A stretch of DNA of 64,000 nucleotides from the NCBI GenBank assembly GCA_025602915.1, contig JAHLJZ010000011.1, forward strand, positions 248,001 through 312,000, given 5' to 3'. The notes below the pieces were generated by a model. That model saw nothing but the letters and a program-made list of their open reading frames with translations. It was not told the origin of the DNA and did no database searches. The translations under genes and the position numbers were made by a program. Origin of the DNA: Paraphysoderma sedebokerense. Lineage: Eukaryota; Blastocladiomycota; Physodermatomycetes; Physodermatales; Physodermataceae. Below, piece by piece: positions 45,363-56,737 of the stretch. Positions within the stretch are counted from its first letter, which is position 1, and each line of letters begins with the position of its first letter.

Positions 45363-48171
45363 ATGAAGCTGCCCACGATCACCCCTTATTTATTACTCGG
45401 CGGCTGTGTGCTCCTCTCCCACGCATTAGCTGGCAATCCGGATGCCAATGGAGCAAAGGTATATATACACTCGATTTAGTATTCTCAGTCCAAATGAATA
45501 GATCGATAACTCGGTAAACTTTTGATTTTTCTTCCAGCTTGCCACCAATAACCCCGATCAGGAGCAACTTTTAGAGCGAGGGTTTCAGTTTCTACGAGTG
45601 CTCAAAAGAAAGAATCTCCTCGTCGATGCACTCATCTTTGAGCAGTCACAATTGAATTCAAAATACTCTACTGCCATAACTGACTCTAACGATGACACCA
45701 GTACATCAAACGACAAATCAAAACACACATTACCAGGCCCATTAGATGCTGAAAACCGAAGAACTACATCCGATGCCGAAGCCTCAGGTCAGACCCTGTC
45801 GAATTCACCCATACCCCATGGCAATGTTACAAATCTACCGACAGATGACTTCACTGCACAAGAAATAGATGCAATAAAAGAACGGCTAGAACATATCTCT
45901 ATTGAGCTCGATCTCATTCGTAGTCTTGATTCGATATTGAAAAGCTCGTTTTCAATTATCCGAAATAAGCTCGATGATCAAGGAACTTTGGTGCAAGACA
46001 CGGATAATACTTTACGTAGTATTGGAGATTTAAAAGTCATCCTGGCTAAACAGAGTGACTTTGAACAACGTATGGGGAAAAAGTATCCAAAGCTGAAAGA
46101 CACTTCGACTTCAACAGACAATGTCAATAACCAAAAAGAGACAGAACACGAAGGCAATATCGCTGAAGAAATGGTGAAGGAGATGTTGAATAAAGTTAAA
46201 GGAACAGCTGACAGTAAGTTTGGGTTTTTCCTCTTTGACTTGTTGCAAGTGCACTCGGTTAACCCGGAATTGGCAATTCTTTCCATCACGCTTATAGAAC
46301 TTGAAAATAACCTCAAAAAAGATTCATTCGTGGAAAAACTACAAACCGGATCTGAGATTGAAACAGTGGTAAAAGTATCAAAACAACCTACACAACAGTC
46401 CTCGGATTCGTTGTCCACACCCAACGACTCTGAATCATCACAATCCTCGACTACAGTCACCAAGGAAGATATCGCAGTAACTTTGATAGATAGCAAAAAC
46501 AACGAGTATGTTTTACGAAAGACGAATGATCCTATTAGCACTTTTGAGGATACAGAATTTCTGAATGATTTAATATTACTACTCATCGGATCTTTTGTCT
46601 TTGGGTGAGTATCGCCGACTGGAACGAACCGAATAGCATCTGTTTCTTTTTGATTGACCAAACATTCCTCTTGTAGCTATTCCGTCAACATATTTAAAAT
46701 TCCGCCTTTCTTTGGGTACACATTGGCTGGGACACTGTTAGGACCGAGTTGTTTCGACGTTGTCAAAAATGTGATTCAAGTCGAAACAACAGCCCAATTG
46801 GGTTTAGTTCTCATCATGTTTGTTCTTGGTTTGGAATTTTCGCTCGACAAACTCAAAAAAGTATGGAAGTAAGTACATCATTCATTCAACGGTCTTCTGT
46901 GGTTATGTCTAATTCAAATTTAATCGTACAGGATATCATTCGCGAGTACCATTTCACTGCTGGCAGTGACCATCTTCATATTCCTCATAATGGGTTTGAT
47001 CATTCACAATGGTGTCCGCGAAACAATTATCGTCGCTTGCGCAGTTTCATTAAGTTCTACCGCTATGGCTATCAAATCGATGAAAAAGTACGAAGAAGAT
47101 TCCCCCAGCGGGAGATTAGTGATTGGGATATTGGTGATGCAAGATATACTTTTAAGTATATTACTAGTATGTAGCGCAACTAACATTCACACTAGAATCG
47201 GAGTAACTAACAATCCATCTTGAATTTACCAGGCAATGCTGCCCGTCATGAACGGCAATGGGATTCAGATTTTTTGGAAAACAATACACATCACCGGTTT
47301 CTTTCTCGCATACACTGTCATTTCCCTCCTCCTCTACCGATTCGTCATTCAAAGTCTCTACAAACACCTCAAACGCTCAGGCAACCAAGAACTTCTCCTT
47401 CTCGGCTCACTATCTATCTGTCTCATCATGCTCCACTTGAGCGAATACTTTGAGTTATCAATGGAAGTAGGTTGTTTCATGAGTGGCGTCATGATTTCCA
47501 ATATCAGTTCCAAAAAAGAAACTTGTCTCCACGTCGTTGAACCCATCCGAAACTTTTTCAGCGCCTTGTTCTTCGTCAGTATAGGATTCCACATTCACCC
47601 TAGTTTCTTGATGAACGAAGTAGGCGTCTTGTTCTTTTTATCCGCCACTTTAATCCTCTTAAAATGGCTCGCCATGGCCGGTATCTTGGTTTGGTTAACC
47701 CGGTACCTCGGATACCCAATTTCTAATTCCAAATCAACAAATACCGAATCTACCCTCGGAATCTGTCAAGGACAATGGAACCACGACGTCAAAAAGAATT
47801 TATTGGTCAGTCTACGGTTAGCCCAAATTTCTGAATTCTCAATCGTAGTCATGGGTCGAGCCAAAGGAATGGGATTGGTGGGGAGAGAAATTTATTACCT
47901 GATATTAGGTGTCACTGCTATTAGTTTATTTCTGAATATGGGTTTAATCAAAATTTTCGAACAAGGGGAAACTAAATCGAATAGGAGGAATTTAGAGGGT
48001 CAATGGAAGTCGTCTCAGTCTGGGACTTGGAAACGAAAGAAAAGTTTGTCAGAGTTGTTACCGGTGTCGATACAGAGGTCTGTGATTGTGGGGAATGTTG
48101 AAATCGGTGGCGGTGGTGGGGAATATCAAGATGGTATAGCGGTTGCGCATGAAGTTTGTAGAAAATACTGA
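45363..48171 (+). CDS. TMCO3: TMCO3-like monovalent cation/proton antiporter
   Basis: A CPA2-family antiporter with a long lumenal N-terminus, about 814 residues. Exons: 45363-45458, 45538-46213, 46298-46604, 46677-46868, 46932-47166 and 47233-48171. Exon 1 encodes a signal peptide (YLLLGGCVLLSHALA). Residues about 33-350 are hydrophilic with coiled-coil-like stretches (IDAIKERLEHISIELDLIRS). The membrane part has FFGYTLAGTLLGP, AQLGLVLIMFVLGLEFSL, ACAVSLSSTAMAIKSMKK and FFSALFFVSIGF, typical of CPA2 K+/H+ or Na+/H+ exchangers. Signal peptide plus coiled coil plus exchanger is the TMCO3 architecture. The third intron is 84 nt and open in frame. A Golgi or endosomal location is inferred. Confidence 0.88.
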
Positions 48172-49475
48172 ATGCACCGATTTGGGGTAATTTATTAAAT
48201 TAATTTGTCCAAACAATCATGTTTGCTCCGTTTATTAGCTTTAATCATCTGTATCATATCATCCGTCATAAAAACGCTATTTGGCATGTCGTTCTACGAT
48301 CCACCGTGAATTTATATAAACTCGATAGACCTAACCTAACTCTGAAATAATACACAAATATGATATAACTACATATATATATTGTCAACGATAGTCTGGA
48401 TAGGCGTGTACGCTTAATGCATTAACCGCTTTCGAAGTCCCTGGGCGAGAGCAATTATTTTCAATTCCAACATGTGCAATTTCCATGTTCCCCTTCTTTT
48501 TACCGGCGGTTGAGCTCTGAAAGACAAGTATTAGTTATATCTCAACCTAAACTATAGAAATTTTACAGTGATATTTTCCTATTGTTTTGGAATGACACCG
48601 TTTTAATTCATCAATGAAAAGAAATGCTAAGAACTGAACGTTAATCATTTGCAAATCAGTAAATAATGAGTAAAGAATAAAGATGAACGATGCTAGACTG
48701 GCGGAACCAATTTGAATTAATCATTGGTAGGGAAACGGCATGAGTCTGATATATTTAAAATTCATATGTTGAAGAGTTCCACGGTAATATCCAGCGCAAT
48801 TCTTTCCCAAATAGGTTATTATTACTATTTTAAGAATTTACAAGGTTGAAAATGTGCCACGAAGAAGTAATGAAGGAGTGTTGCTTCTCTGAACCAGCCA
48901 GTAGTAGCGAGCTGATTTTGAGCTAAATCGCGCGAAAAGCCGTAGAGGCCGTCCGCTTCTTAGTAAATAACTTGTTACGTAATTGTTCTTATCTTATTCT
49001 GCTTTCATAGAATATATTACTCTGGGATTATGAGATATTTGGGTGGATGAATCATGGGTCGTACCAATCGTCCCTATTGATCATCAAACAATTACGGTAA
49101 GTCCTTATAAGTTTGTAGATAATATCAGTTTGTCCTTATTGCCACAAATCATTTAAAGAAATAAATTACTATAGACCGCTACATACAGCATGCATTGCTA
49201 ACAAGCCTGTCCGCTAGGGTTTTTATTTTCCAAATTATGATGTGTTTGGTTCTTTGATTTAGCCCTACGCATGAAATCAGGGTGGGTTCCACTAACCGTC
49301 CTTAGAAATATAAACTAATTCCACGATGAGATGGTTGAAGTGGAAATAATATAGTTTCATTCGAAATGCCACAAAACATTTAAAACGTTATATTAATAAA
49401 GCCCGCTGCCATCGAACGTGGGATGAAAATCAAAAACGCTTAAGGCGTCTGCATCTGCCAAATACCTCGGCACGA
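48172..49475. other. 1.3-kb intergenic region
   Basis: AT-rich, no ORF with family likeness, no obvious repeat. The last ~110 bp form the promoter of the secreted-protein gene. Confidence 0.4.
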
Positions 49476-49476
49476 T

Positions 49477-49487
49477 GCATATAAAAA
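49477..49487 (+). promoter_or_regulatory. TATA box of the secreted-protein gene
   Basis: CATATAAAAAG lies about 105 bp upstream of the ATG at 49589. A clean TATA box is uncommon in the window and fits a strongly regulated gene. Confidence 0.5.
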
Positions 49488-49588
49488 GACGTTACATCAT
49501 TGAGATTGATTTAACAAAATAGTGTCTCTCGCAATAACTTGCAATTGAAATCATTTCTAGTTTTGATATAAGACAAAAATCAAAGAAT

Positions 49589-49991
49589 ATGGTAAACCAA
49601 AGCTTCATTTCTCTTGTCGTTGCTGTGTTGATTGTCGTGAGCAGCCATGATGTCTTTTCTCAAAGGAGCTACCCGGTCTGCAGAACGAGAAGCGTCACTG
49701 CGGTGGGTACTGATGGACGACAATGGGGTAAGTTTCATTTCTATATTCCGAAGCCAACGTGGTATTCTGATCATCAAAATGTTCTCATCAGGTTTCGAAA
49801 ATGGTGAATCGTGCATCATGCCAGGCTCTGTTAATTTGGGCGATGGTATTCCTGTAGCAGATACAAATGGAAGACTAGGGGGCGATGCGAGTTCGCTACC
49901 CTTGTGTGGAGGGGATACTGTTACTGGACGTGGAAGGAATGGTGAATTGTATGGACATGAGAATGGAAATACTTGTCTAATCAGACTTTAA
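49589..49991 (+). CDS. small secreted protein with CBM10-like motif
   Basis: A 112-residue protein in two exons (49589-49727 and 49792-49991) split by a 64-nt intron in phase 1. Residues 1-25 form a signal peptide (SFISLVVAVLIVVSS core, cleavage likely near FSQ-R). The mature part begins RSYPVC and contains GRQWGGFENGESCI. The spacing YP-x-C ... WG-x-ENG-x-SC-I resembles family 10 carbohydrate-binding modules, which bind cellulose or act as fungal dockerins. Two more cysteines (LPLC, NTC) give four in all, enough for two disulfides. The C-terminal half is rich in Gly, Asn and Asp. It could be a wall-binding or effector-like protein; the motif match is by eye only. Confidence 0.65.
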
Positions 49992-50447
49992 TCAGCATCG
50001 TCGAACGTCGGCAGTGTTGGCCCCAATCAGTGCAAGTGAGCCAACTCTATTCTGCATAACACCAATCAATTTTATTTTTAGCATAGTTACATAATTAAGT
50101 AAATCATGTAAGCGATAGTATAATCGACGGATACTATCCATATTAACTAACAAACTGTAATATTGTAAATACAATTTTCTTTGCTTTATGACTTTGTTTT
50201 ATTCCTTGCGGCGCATGCATGATTGAAATAATTGTAGCTTGGGGTCAGCTTACTATGAAGGCATCTGAGAAGTGTTTGAAACTGATTCCTGTAGTTAGTC
50301 GCGAGGTCACTAGACATTAAGTCTTGCGCTTCCTCTCCCACACACCTAACTATCTGTCTATTTTCTCAGTTTTCATCGTCTTTTAATTCCATTCGAAGTT
50401 TTGTTGTTGTATGTAAATCGTGCTCAAAGTGAAACGAAAACTTGAAA

Positions 50448-50627
50448 ATGATAGCCCACTGGCTGATTGCCTGTCAGTGCTCCATTACGTTATGGATTAT
50501 TATTCACGCATCGTACGAAGATATGCCCTTAGCATCTAAAATTCAGAAGGAACTTTGTCATATACATCATATAACTTCAGTATCAATCAATCTATTCGGC
50601 TCAAACGATAATTCGAAATTCAGATGA
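50448..50627 (+). CDS. possible short ORF, hydrophobic N-terminus
   Basis: A 59-codon ATG frame with a hydrophobic start (WLIACQCSITLWIIIHA) and two Cys near it. It is tail-to-tail with the orphan gene at 50663. No relatives recognised and no intron evidence; it may be chance. Confidence 0.2.
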   Translation: MIAHWLIACQCSITLWIIIHASYEDMPLASKIQKELCHIHHITSVSINLFGSNDNSKFR

Positions 50628-50662
50628 ATGGTTATAAAATGCGACCGATCTAAAGAAATAAC

Positions 50663-51826
50663 CTAACTACATACCAACTCCATAAATTCCGGCTTCACTG
50701 TAGCCCCTTCTGTCCATTGCTTCCAATTTTTGGCCCTGTTGATCCAGTATTCACCGCATTTATGGAGCGTATCGTCTTCGGTCAAACCATGTCTATTGGC
50801 GAAGTCGCGCAATATTCCTTTCTGTTCATCCGATACGAGGAGGCCTCTCATAGTGGCTACATGCTCTACATACTCTCGTCGTTAATGATAATTCAGTGGA
50901 ATGGTATTAGGAGAAAGCAGTCTTACGGATGATGTTGTCTGCGGTCCGGAATTGTTGGTGGGAGGGTATAATAGCCTTGAGCAACGGTAACATCCTTAAC
51001 TGTTTCGAGGAACTCTGGTTTTCCTTCTTCACTGTTGTATATTCCCCTTTGTACGAAGGCAAGGCCGCTGAACGGAATTCATTTTGAACTTTAGAAATCA
51101 AGTTAGAGATTGTTAAAGACAGGTTTCAAGGCACACTGTAACTATCGCGCGCATCGCCGACCGTGTACGCATGAGAAAACATCGGCCTCATTATGGAAAC
51201 CGGTACGTAAAAAGCACATGTACATTAGCCATCCACATAAAGGATCTTGGAATGCCCCCGGCAAACGATCAATGCTATGAGGAGGCAGTCCACCGAAATC
51301 GCGAAAGTAAACATTGTTTAAATAGCTCAAAACAAATGAAAATCGTACCTCTTTTTTCAGAAACAAACTGTATAAGTTGCCCAATACCTTCGCTTATTTG
51401 CTCGATACCTTCCCTGATTTCTGTAAGCGTTTGAGGGATTCCCAAATCTGCTAGTTCTTCCTTCACAATAGTACGAAAAGATTCCTCTTCCATGGTGAAG
51501 GAGTTCATCGCGACGGCAAAGTTGGAGCAACAATTACCGTCGAAACCATAATCATTGTTTGCCGCCTCTGAAACTGCTTCTGGACGTCTTCTTTTGCGAC
51601 TATTTCTACTGAAATTGAGATTGTAATGACTAGGAAGATAATGTTCACGATAAAAATCCTCGATGTCGACATAATCCGATACTGTCACGTTACATTCGTC
51701 AAATTTGCATATGTCGGGAACGATATCTACATGAATCGCAGTGTTTTCGGTATGCGACAGTAGGTAATTGAATCTGCTCACTGCGATCCTTTTTCGACAA
51801 CCAGGGATGGGACATAGCACCTTCAT
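50663..51826 (-). CDS. orphan protein with N-terminal Cys/His cluster
   Basis: Predicted 280-residue protein in three exons: 51826-51349, 51088-50927 and 50865-50663. I do not recognise the family. Residues 1-65 hold Cys at CPIPGC, ICKFDEC and His in LLSH, AIH, EHYLPSH, a spacing that could bind one or two zinc ions. A basic patch (SRKRRR) near 74 looks like a nuclear signal. Residues 115-155 are acidic and helix-prone (EIREGIEQISEGIGQLI). The C-terminal ~65 residues contain QHVATMRGLLVSDEQ and CGEYWINRAKNWKQW, an aromatic-rich folded-looking region. Exon 3 could start four bases either way of the chosen AG. It is divergent from the S1/P1 nuclease gene. Confidence 0.55.
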
Positions 51827-52802
51827 GGTGTAGAAAGCTCTCAATTACCTGCCAATGCGACTGTTAATCAGTGGTTTTCTGAGGTGGGCTGCGCCCGGCT
51901 ACTTTTCTCACTTGTTTTTTGCCAGTGAATTAGTGAATCAGATAAAATATTTTTATTTAATCCCAAAAAATCCAGGATTATCCGTTGGCCTAGAAATACA
52001 TCGTCGCCAGCTTATTTCCATTTTCTGACTTGAGAGAGTTGATTAATCCAAATTTAAGTTCTCTTTACTGCTGATTATTTTTGAGCGGATTTAGCCTGCG
52101 GTGTATAGATTATATCGCCCCCACTTTTTTAAAGCACCGAAACCGGCGAAACGACCCGTTCCAAATAAGCAACTACTAAGCATCCACCCCGTCAAACCAA
52201 CAATAATACGACCCCAAGAATCCCTTACAACGACCTCATTTTAAACTCCAAAATAAAATAATCATCCCAAACATCCTACAATTGTAAACTAGACCTCCCT
52301 TGCAAGACGTCCAAGGAAATTAGCTTATTATATTATCCCCGTCACAAGGTCACCTTTAACACCACGATGCCCAAAAAAGAAATAAAAGGCATCCAAACGT
52401 TTTGATGCCATTTCTGATTTCTGAATAATTGTCCGGTGATAAAACTCGATTGTCTTGTGATTTTAGTCTGTTCCGGTAATCCCGGGAAACAACGGGAAAC
52501 AATGATAACTACACATGGAAATGATAGTGTGAATCTGTGATACACGTTTCGTGATGGGGGTCTGTTGACCCTTATTCTGCTTGGAAATTTTTGGACTCCA
52601 CGAGGTCGGAAGTCGTACAAATTGAGAATTTCAAGGTCACTATAAAGAGTCGAAAATGAATTTTTTCCTCTCCGTCTCTCGTTATCGGCGATAGCAACAT
52701 TTTTTAGTATTTATTACTGTGGACACCCACTTTCCTCTGAAAATATTTGTTACTCGAAGACTTTTTAAGTTTAAAGTACTTGTCAACGCGAATTATTGAT
52801 CA
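51827..52802. other. divergent promoter of the orphan gene and the S1/P1 nuclease
   Basis: About 980 bp. ACTATAAAGAG at 52639-52649 is a probable TATA box for the nuclease, 155 bp before its ATG. The open frame at 52342-52620 (reverse) shows no protein features. Confidence 0.45.
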
Positions 52803-54373
52803 ATGGTTGGATTAAGTAATAGTTTCGTTGGATTATTGGTTTTGAGTGGTATCAATAGTGTTGTGAGTTGGGGACAACTTGGTATGTTATTCACTTTTCT
52901 TCTTTGACGATCCTTTTGATGACTTTCAGAATGGGCCAAGGGGTACCACACTACCACTATCAATTACTTTATTGAAAAGGAAATCATTTGTCGGGTATCA
53001 GAAGAACCAATGAAATTAATGAATCTTCTTTTTTTCACCAATGATCAGGTCATCAACTCGTTGGAGCGATTGCCGATTATCGACTCAACGCTACCACAAC
53101 CGACATCATCCGAACATTTTTCCTTCCCGATGAGTCTCTTTCTTCCGTTGCAACCTGGGCAGACATGATCAAATCCAAAGAAGGTTACGAATGGACTAGT
53201 CAGTTACATTATTCAAATATAGGTGATAAACCGCCGTCTTATTGTGGAATTTACACCGACAAGGAATGTGGTCATGGAACTGGACGATGTGTGGTGAATG
53301 CCATTCAAAATTATACAGAGGTGATTGCCACTGTTGGCGGTCGTATTAGAAGTGCTTTGGGGAAGATTCGAAATGAAGGTGACAATTCCACGAGGTGGGA
53401 AGATTTGAGTCCTGAGGCGAAAGAAAAGTTGGTGAAGATAGTGAATGTGAGTAGAGATGAAGTTGAGGCGATGAAGTTTTTTGTTCATTTTGTGGGGGAT
53501 ATTCATCAGCCATTGCATTTGAGTGAGAGAGATGAAGGGGGAAATAAGGCAAAGGCAAAGGTACGGTTTAGGATTTCTCGTTGAAGTATTAGTCCTTTAT
53601 CTGATTTCACTTTTTGTCCTTTTCCGAATGTGTCCGCATCGGCTTCTGTTTATTATTTTTCATTGTAAATCGTTTAGTTCGATGGCAAGATTCGCAATCT
53701 TCATGAAATTTGGGATACTAGAATTCTCGCGGTACGTTTAATTGGTTTCTTTCCGTTACCGTTGCTATTCGTTTATACACACCTCAAAGATCGGCAAAAA
53801 TCTAACATGACAGTTGTCCCTCCTTGGATTCGTATCATTGCTATTTCATAGAAACGCTACAAGACTTCATACCATGAAGATTTCGCCACATACCTTGATT
53901 TTCTCCTTCACCAACCGTCCCCGCCAACCATCATTTCGAAGTTACCCGCCCGAAAATTCACTGCGTCCCGTCTAACCTCTGTATCGACTTCTGAACTTCC
54001 GACTTCTCGTATCCACCGACGAAACATACAAGTTTCAGTGGAAGTAGAGCAAACGATTTTCAAACTTCTCCGCGACATTGCATCTAAGCGACCAGTTGAT
54101 TGGGCCAATCAGATCAATCAACTCAATTGTTTACTCGTTTGGAAATATCATCAGGAGTACAATAACTTTGCAGTCACCCATGTTCAGTCGTTTGCTGACA
54201 GCGACGTCGATTTGGGCGGGCAGTATTATTTGGATTCGGTTCCTGTGATTGAGTGGTTGTTGAAAGTTGGCGGAGAAAGATTGGCGGGTATGTTGAATAC
54301 TGCGTTGAGTGTGGATGAGGGTGCGGTTGAGTTGGCCTCTAAAAAGAGATTTAGAGAAGAGGAGGAGGAGTAA
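52803..54373 (+). CDS. secreted S1/P1-type zinc nuclease
   Basis: A single-strand nuclease/3'-nucleotidase of about 388 residues. Exons: 52803-52881, 53049-53560, 53678-53731 and 53852-54373. Exon 1 is a signal peptide (FVGLLVLSGINSVVS) that ends just before Trp-Gly-Gln-Leu-Gly-His, placing the mature N-terminal Trp that chelates zinc in P1. Other zinc ligands are seen in ATWADMI (Asp), QLHYSN (His), FFVHFVGDIHQPLH (His, Asp, His) and NLHEIWD (His, Asp), so the three-zinc site is complete. An NYT sequon is near 130. About 45 residues between the last zinc motif and the C-terminal helices look like a lineage insertion. The very C-terminus is Glu-rich. Likely role: phosphate and nucleotide scavenging outside the cell. 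Confidence 0.93.
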
Positions 54374-54976
54374 ATTTGTTGAGTAAATATTTGAAGCTGT
54401 GTCTGTATCAGAGTCTGAGGCGTAGAATTTATGTGGTTTCGGAAGAGTGAAATTGTTTAGACTAGTCGTTATTGTACATAAAATGAGATTGACTGTTGTA
54501 GTTTTATTCGCCGAATTTTCTGTTTAGATGTATTGTTTTTTTATTAGAATTGTTTGTCATGGCGATAGTTTCCTTCCGTCAAGAACTTGTGCACAACGTT
54601 CAATTGATTTATGGCCGTCAGAAAGAAGCTGCCATAGTTCATGATATCAGCTTGCCCAATGAAAAGCTGTATTGCAGCTTAAAATATCTAACTACAAGCG
54701 GTTGATGAATCAGGAATTTCTTGCGGTTAAAGCACCGCAGCTGAGCTAAGTGAATGCTGTGCGGAGCGTCAATTAATGGCGAACGGCGACGCTGAAGAAA
54801 TGCTCAGGATCAGAAAGGAGTAAAACTACTGGACGGAACGTGCACAAAACTTCATTGGCAGGCCCGTTTTTTGTATCACTTTCGTCTCATTTGCAAAGAG
54901 TTAGATATATAGAGTAGATTACATCCGTAACTGAACTGTAGACCTTCATCCCTTGTTCTAATTTACATTCGAGATC
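54374..54976. other. intergenic, upstream of the WSC gene
   Basis: No exon seen. ATATATAGAG near 54905 may be a TATA element about 75 bp before the proposed ATG. Confidence 0.4.
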
Positions 54977-56193
54977 ATGTCAGGTATGTGTTTTTGCGAA
55001 TTTCGAGTGCTCTTTGTTCTCTTACTGTTGACTGGCGACTTTTTCATCAACAAATGCATCTGTCTGAGATAAACTAACTCTTTACTTCATCTACACTCCA
55101 CAAAAATAGCTCTATCGCCTTCATCGTCTTCCTTCTACAAACATTTAGGTTGCTACAACGACCGGCCATCCGCTCGAGACCTTTCCGGCCCGACCTTCGA
55201 CAATTGTCCCAATACTGCGGCCTGCTTTGGATTTTGTTTGAGTAATGGGTTTACTCACTTTGGACTCAGCGACGGGAATAAATGCCTTTGCGGGAATAGT
55301 TTTGGGAGTTTGGGAAAGAGTGAAACTGGATGTAATAAACCCTGCAGTGGGGAAAATGTGGCTTGGTGAGTTTTTTTTTCTGTTATTCTGGAGACTTTGA
55401 CGAAAGAAACGACGTTATAGCTTCTAGGCTAATGTAAACTAAATTTCACTGGCTAATTTTATCATATTGATTATCGCTCCTCTCCGCTTTAATGTATTTC
55501 TTGGACCGCTTACTGGGTTGTAGTGGAGGCAACTTAGCAACTACGGTCTATGAGATATCAGGGTCGTCCACAGGCAAATCTTCAACACTGTTTTACACTG
55601 TACTTGGGATTGGCGGGTTCTTTCTGTTGTGTACTTTGATATTTTATTTTCTTTACCGTCGAGAACGTCGAAATCGTGGCCTCAACCTCAATTTACCACC
55701 TATTCCCCAACTTCCTGAAATCGATACTTCTCATTTCTTTGATAATCGACATTCATTGCTATTCCCTCACACGCATTCGCAAATGTATCGTGCTTCCACC
55801 TTCCCTGGTACACCGATAAAGCACAATTTCGATGGACGAGGAGGGTCAGATATTGCGCTGAATAACCTGAAGAACTCTATTTCTGCGAATGACGAGATGT
55901 ACGGCAAAAATGTGGATCCTGAAGCTACACTTGCAAGGCCCGAGTCTGTTGCGATTGGGATTGGAAAAAATGAATCTCAATTGACTCTGATAACGTCGGG
56001 AATGGACGGAGAAGTTTCGGAGTATTCCCATGATCATGATGGGACGCAGTCTATCGTTTCAGAGCCTGTCGGTGACCCAATGCGAGTTGAACCTACATTG
56101 CCAACCGTAGAGACTCCCAGAGGTGCGAAGAAGTTGAAGGCAATTGGCAATGCTTTCAGGGCCTTTGGAGGATCTAAGAAGTCTGATAGTTAA
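54977..56193 (+). CDS. WSC-domain single-pass membrane protein
   Basis: A cell-surface protein of about 310 residues. Exons: 54977-54983, 55110-55365 and 55524-56193. The WSC domain has HLGCYNDRPSARDL, CPNTAACFGFCLSNGFTHFG, NKCLCGNSFG and PCSGENVACGG, with the eight-cysteine pattern of wall-sensing Wsc proteins. After it come a short Ser/Thr stretch, one transmembrane helix (LFYTVLGIGGFFLLCTLIFYF), a basic RRERRNR stop-transfer and a ~150-residue cytoplasmic tail. The start is unsettled. ATG 54977 splices after seven bases and gives no signal peptide. A second ATG at 54986 gives MCFCEFRVLFVLLLLTG, a good signal peptide, if a weak donor at 55062 is used. Both reach exon 2 in the same phase. 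A wall sensor role is inferred. Confidence 0.82.
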
Positions 56194-56737
56194 GAAAGGA
56201 CATGTAGATTTAGGCCTCATGCAGATGCAGAATTTTTCTGGACTTGGGTTTGGGCGGTCTCGTAGTCGATAGACTCTAACTATAGATTTTAGCAGATTAT
56301 TATTTTATGTGGATGAGTTGTCAAGTGTATTTATTATTTCTTAAGTAATCAAATGTATCATAGTTTTGCACCTTTTCGAGATTTTCCTCTGAAGCAACGG
56401 GGAGACAGAGGTTCGAGTCGCCTTCCAAAGTCCTTCCAGAATCTCTAAAGCAGCCAACAAGGGGACAGAGGCGCTGATGAGTCATGAAAGAATGACAACG
56501 AAACGAGAGTGGATATGTCACAACCAACAAACAAATACGAGTCATATTTATGGCTTTTAATGATAAAACTAATAATTGTGCAAGTGTGGGAGGAGTCATC
56601 GTACGAGTGGCTGAAATGACGCACTCGGCCGATTTCAAAAGAGCGTCCGTTCCTTCGCTCTTCAGAATCATTTTAAATTCCTAATAAATACTCTCGCTCT
56701 CATCATTCATTCATCCATTCGCAATCAATCTCCCCCC
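56194..56737. other. intergenic, GTPBP1 promoter
   Basis: No exon supported. A CT-rich run (CTCTCATCATTCATTCATCC) lies just before the GTPBP1 ATG. Confidence 0.4.

Noticed and set aside
52342-52620. 92-codon reverse frame upstream of the S1/P1 nuclease
   Set aside because: No ATG context, no domain and no splice sites; likely chance in promoter DNA.
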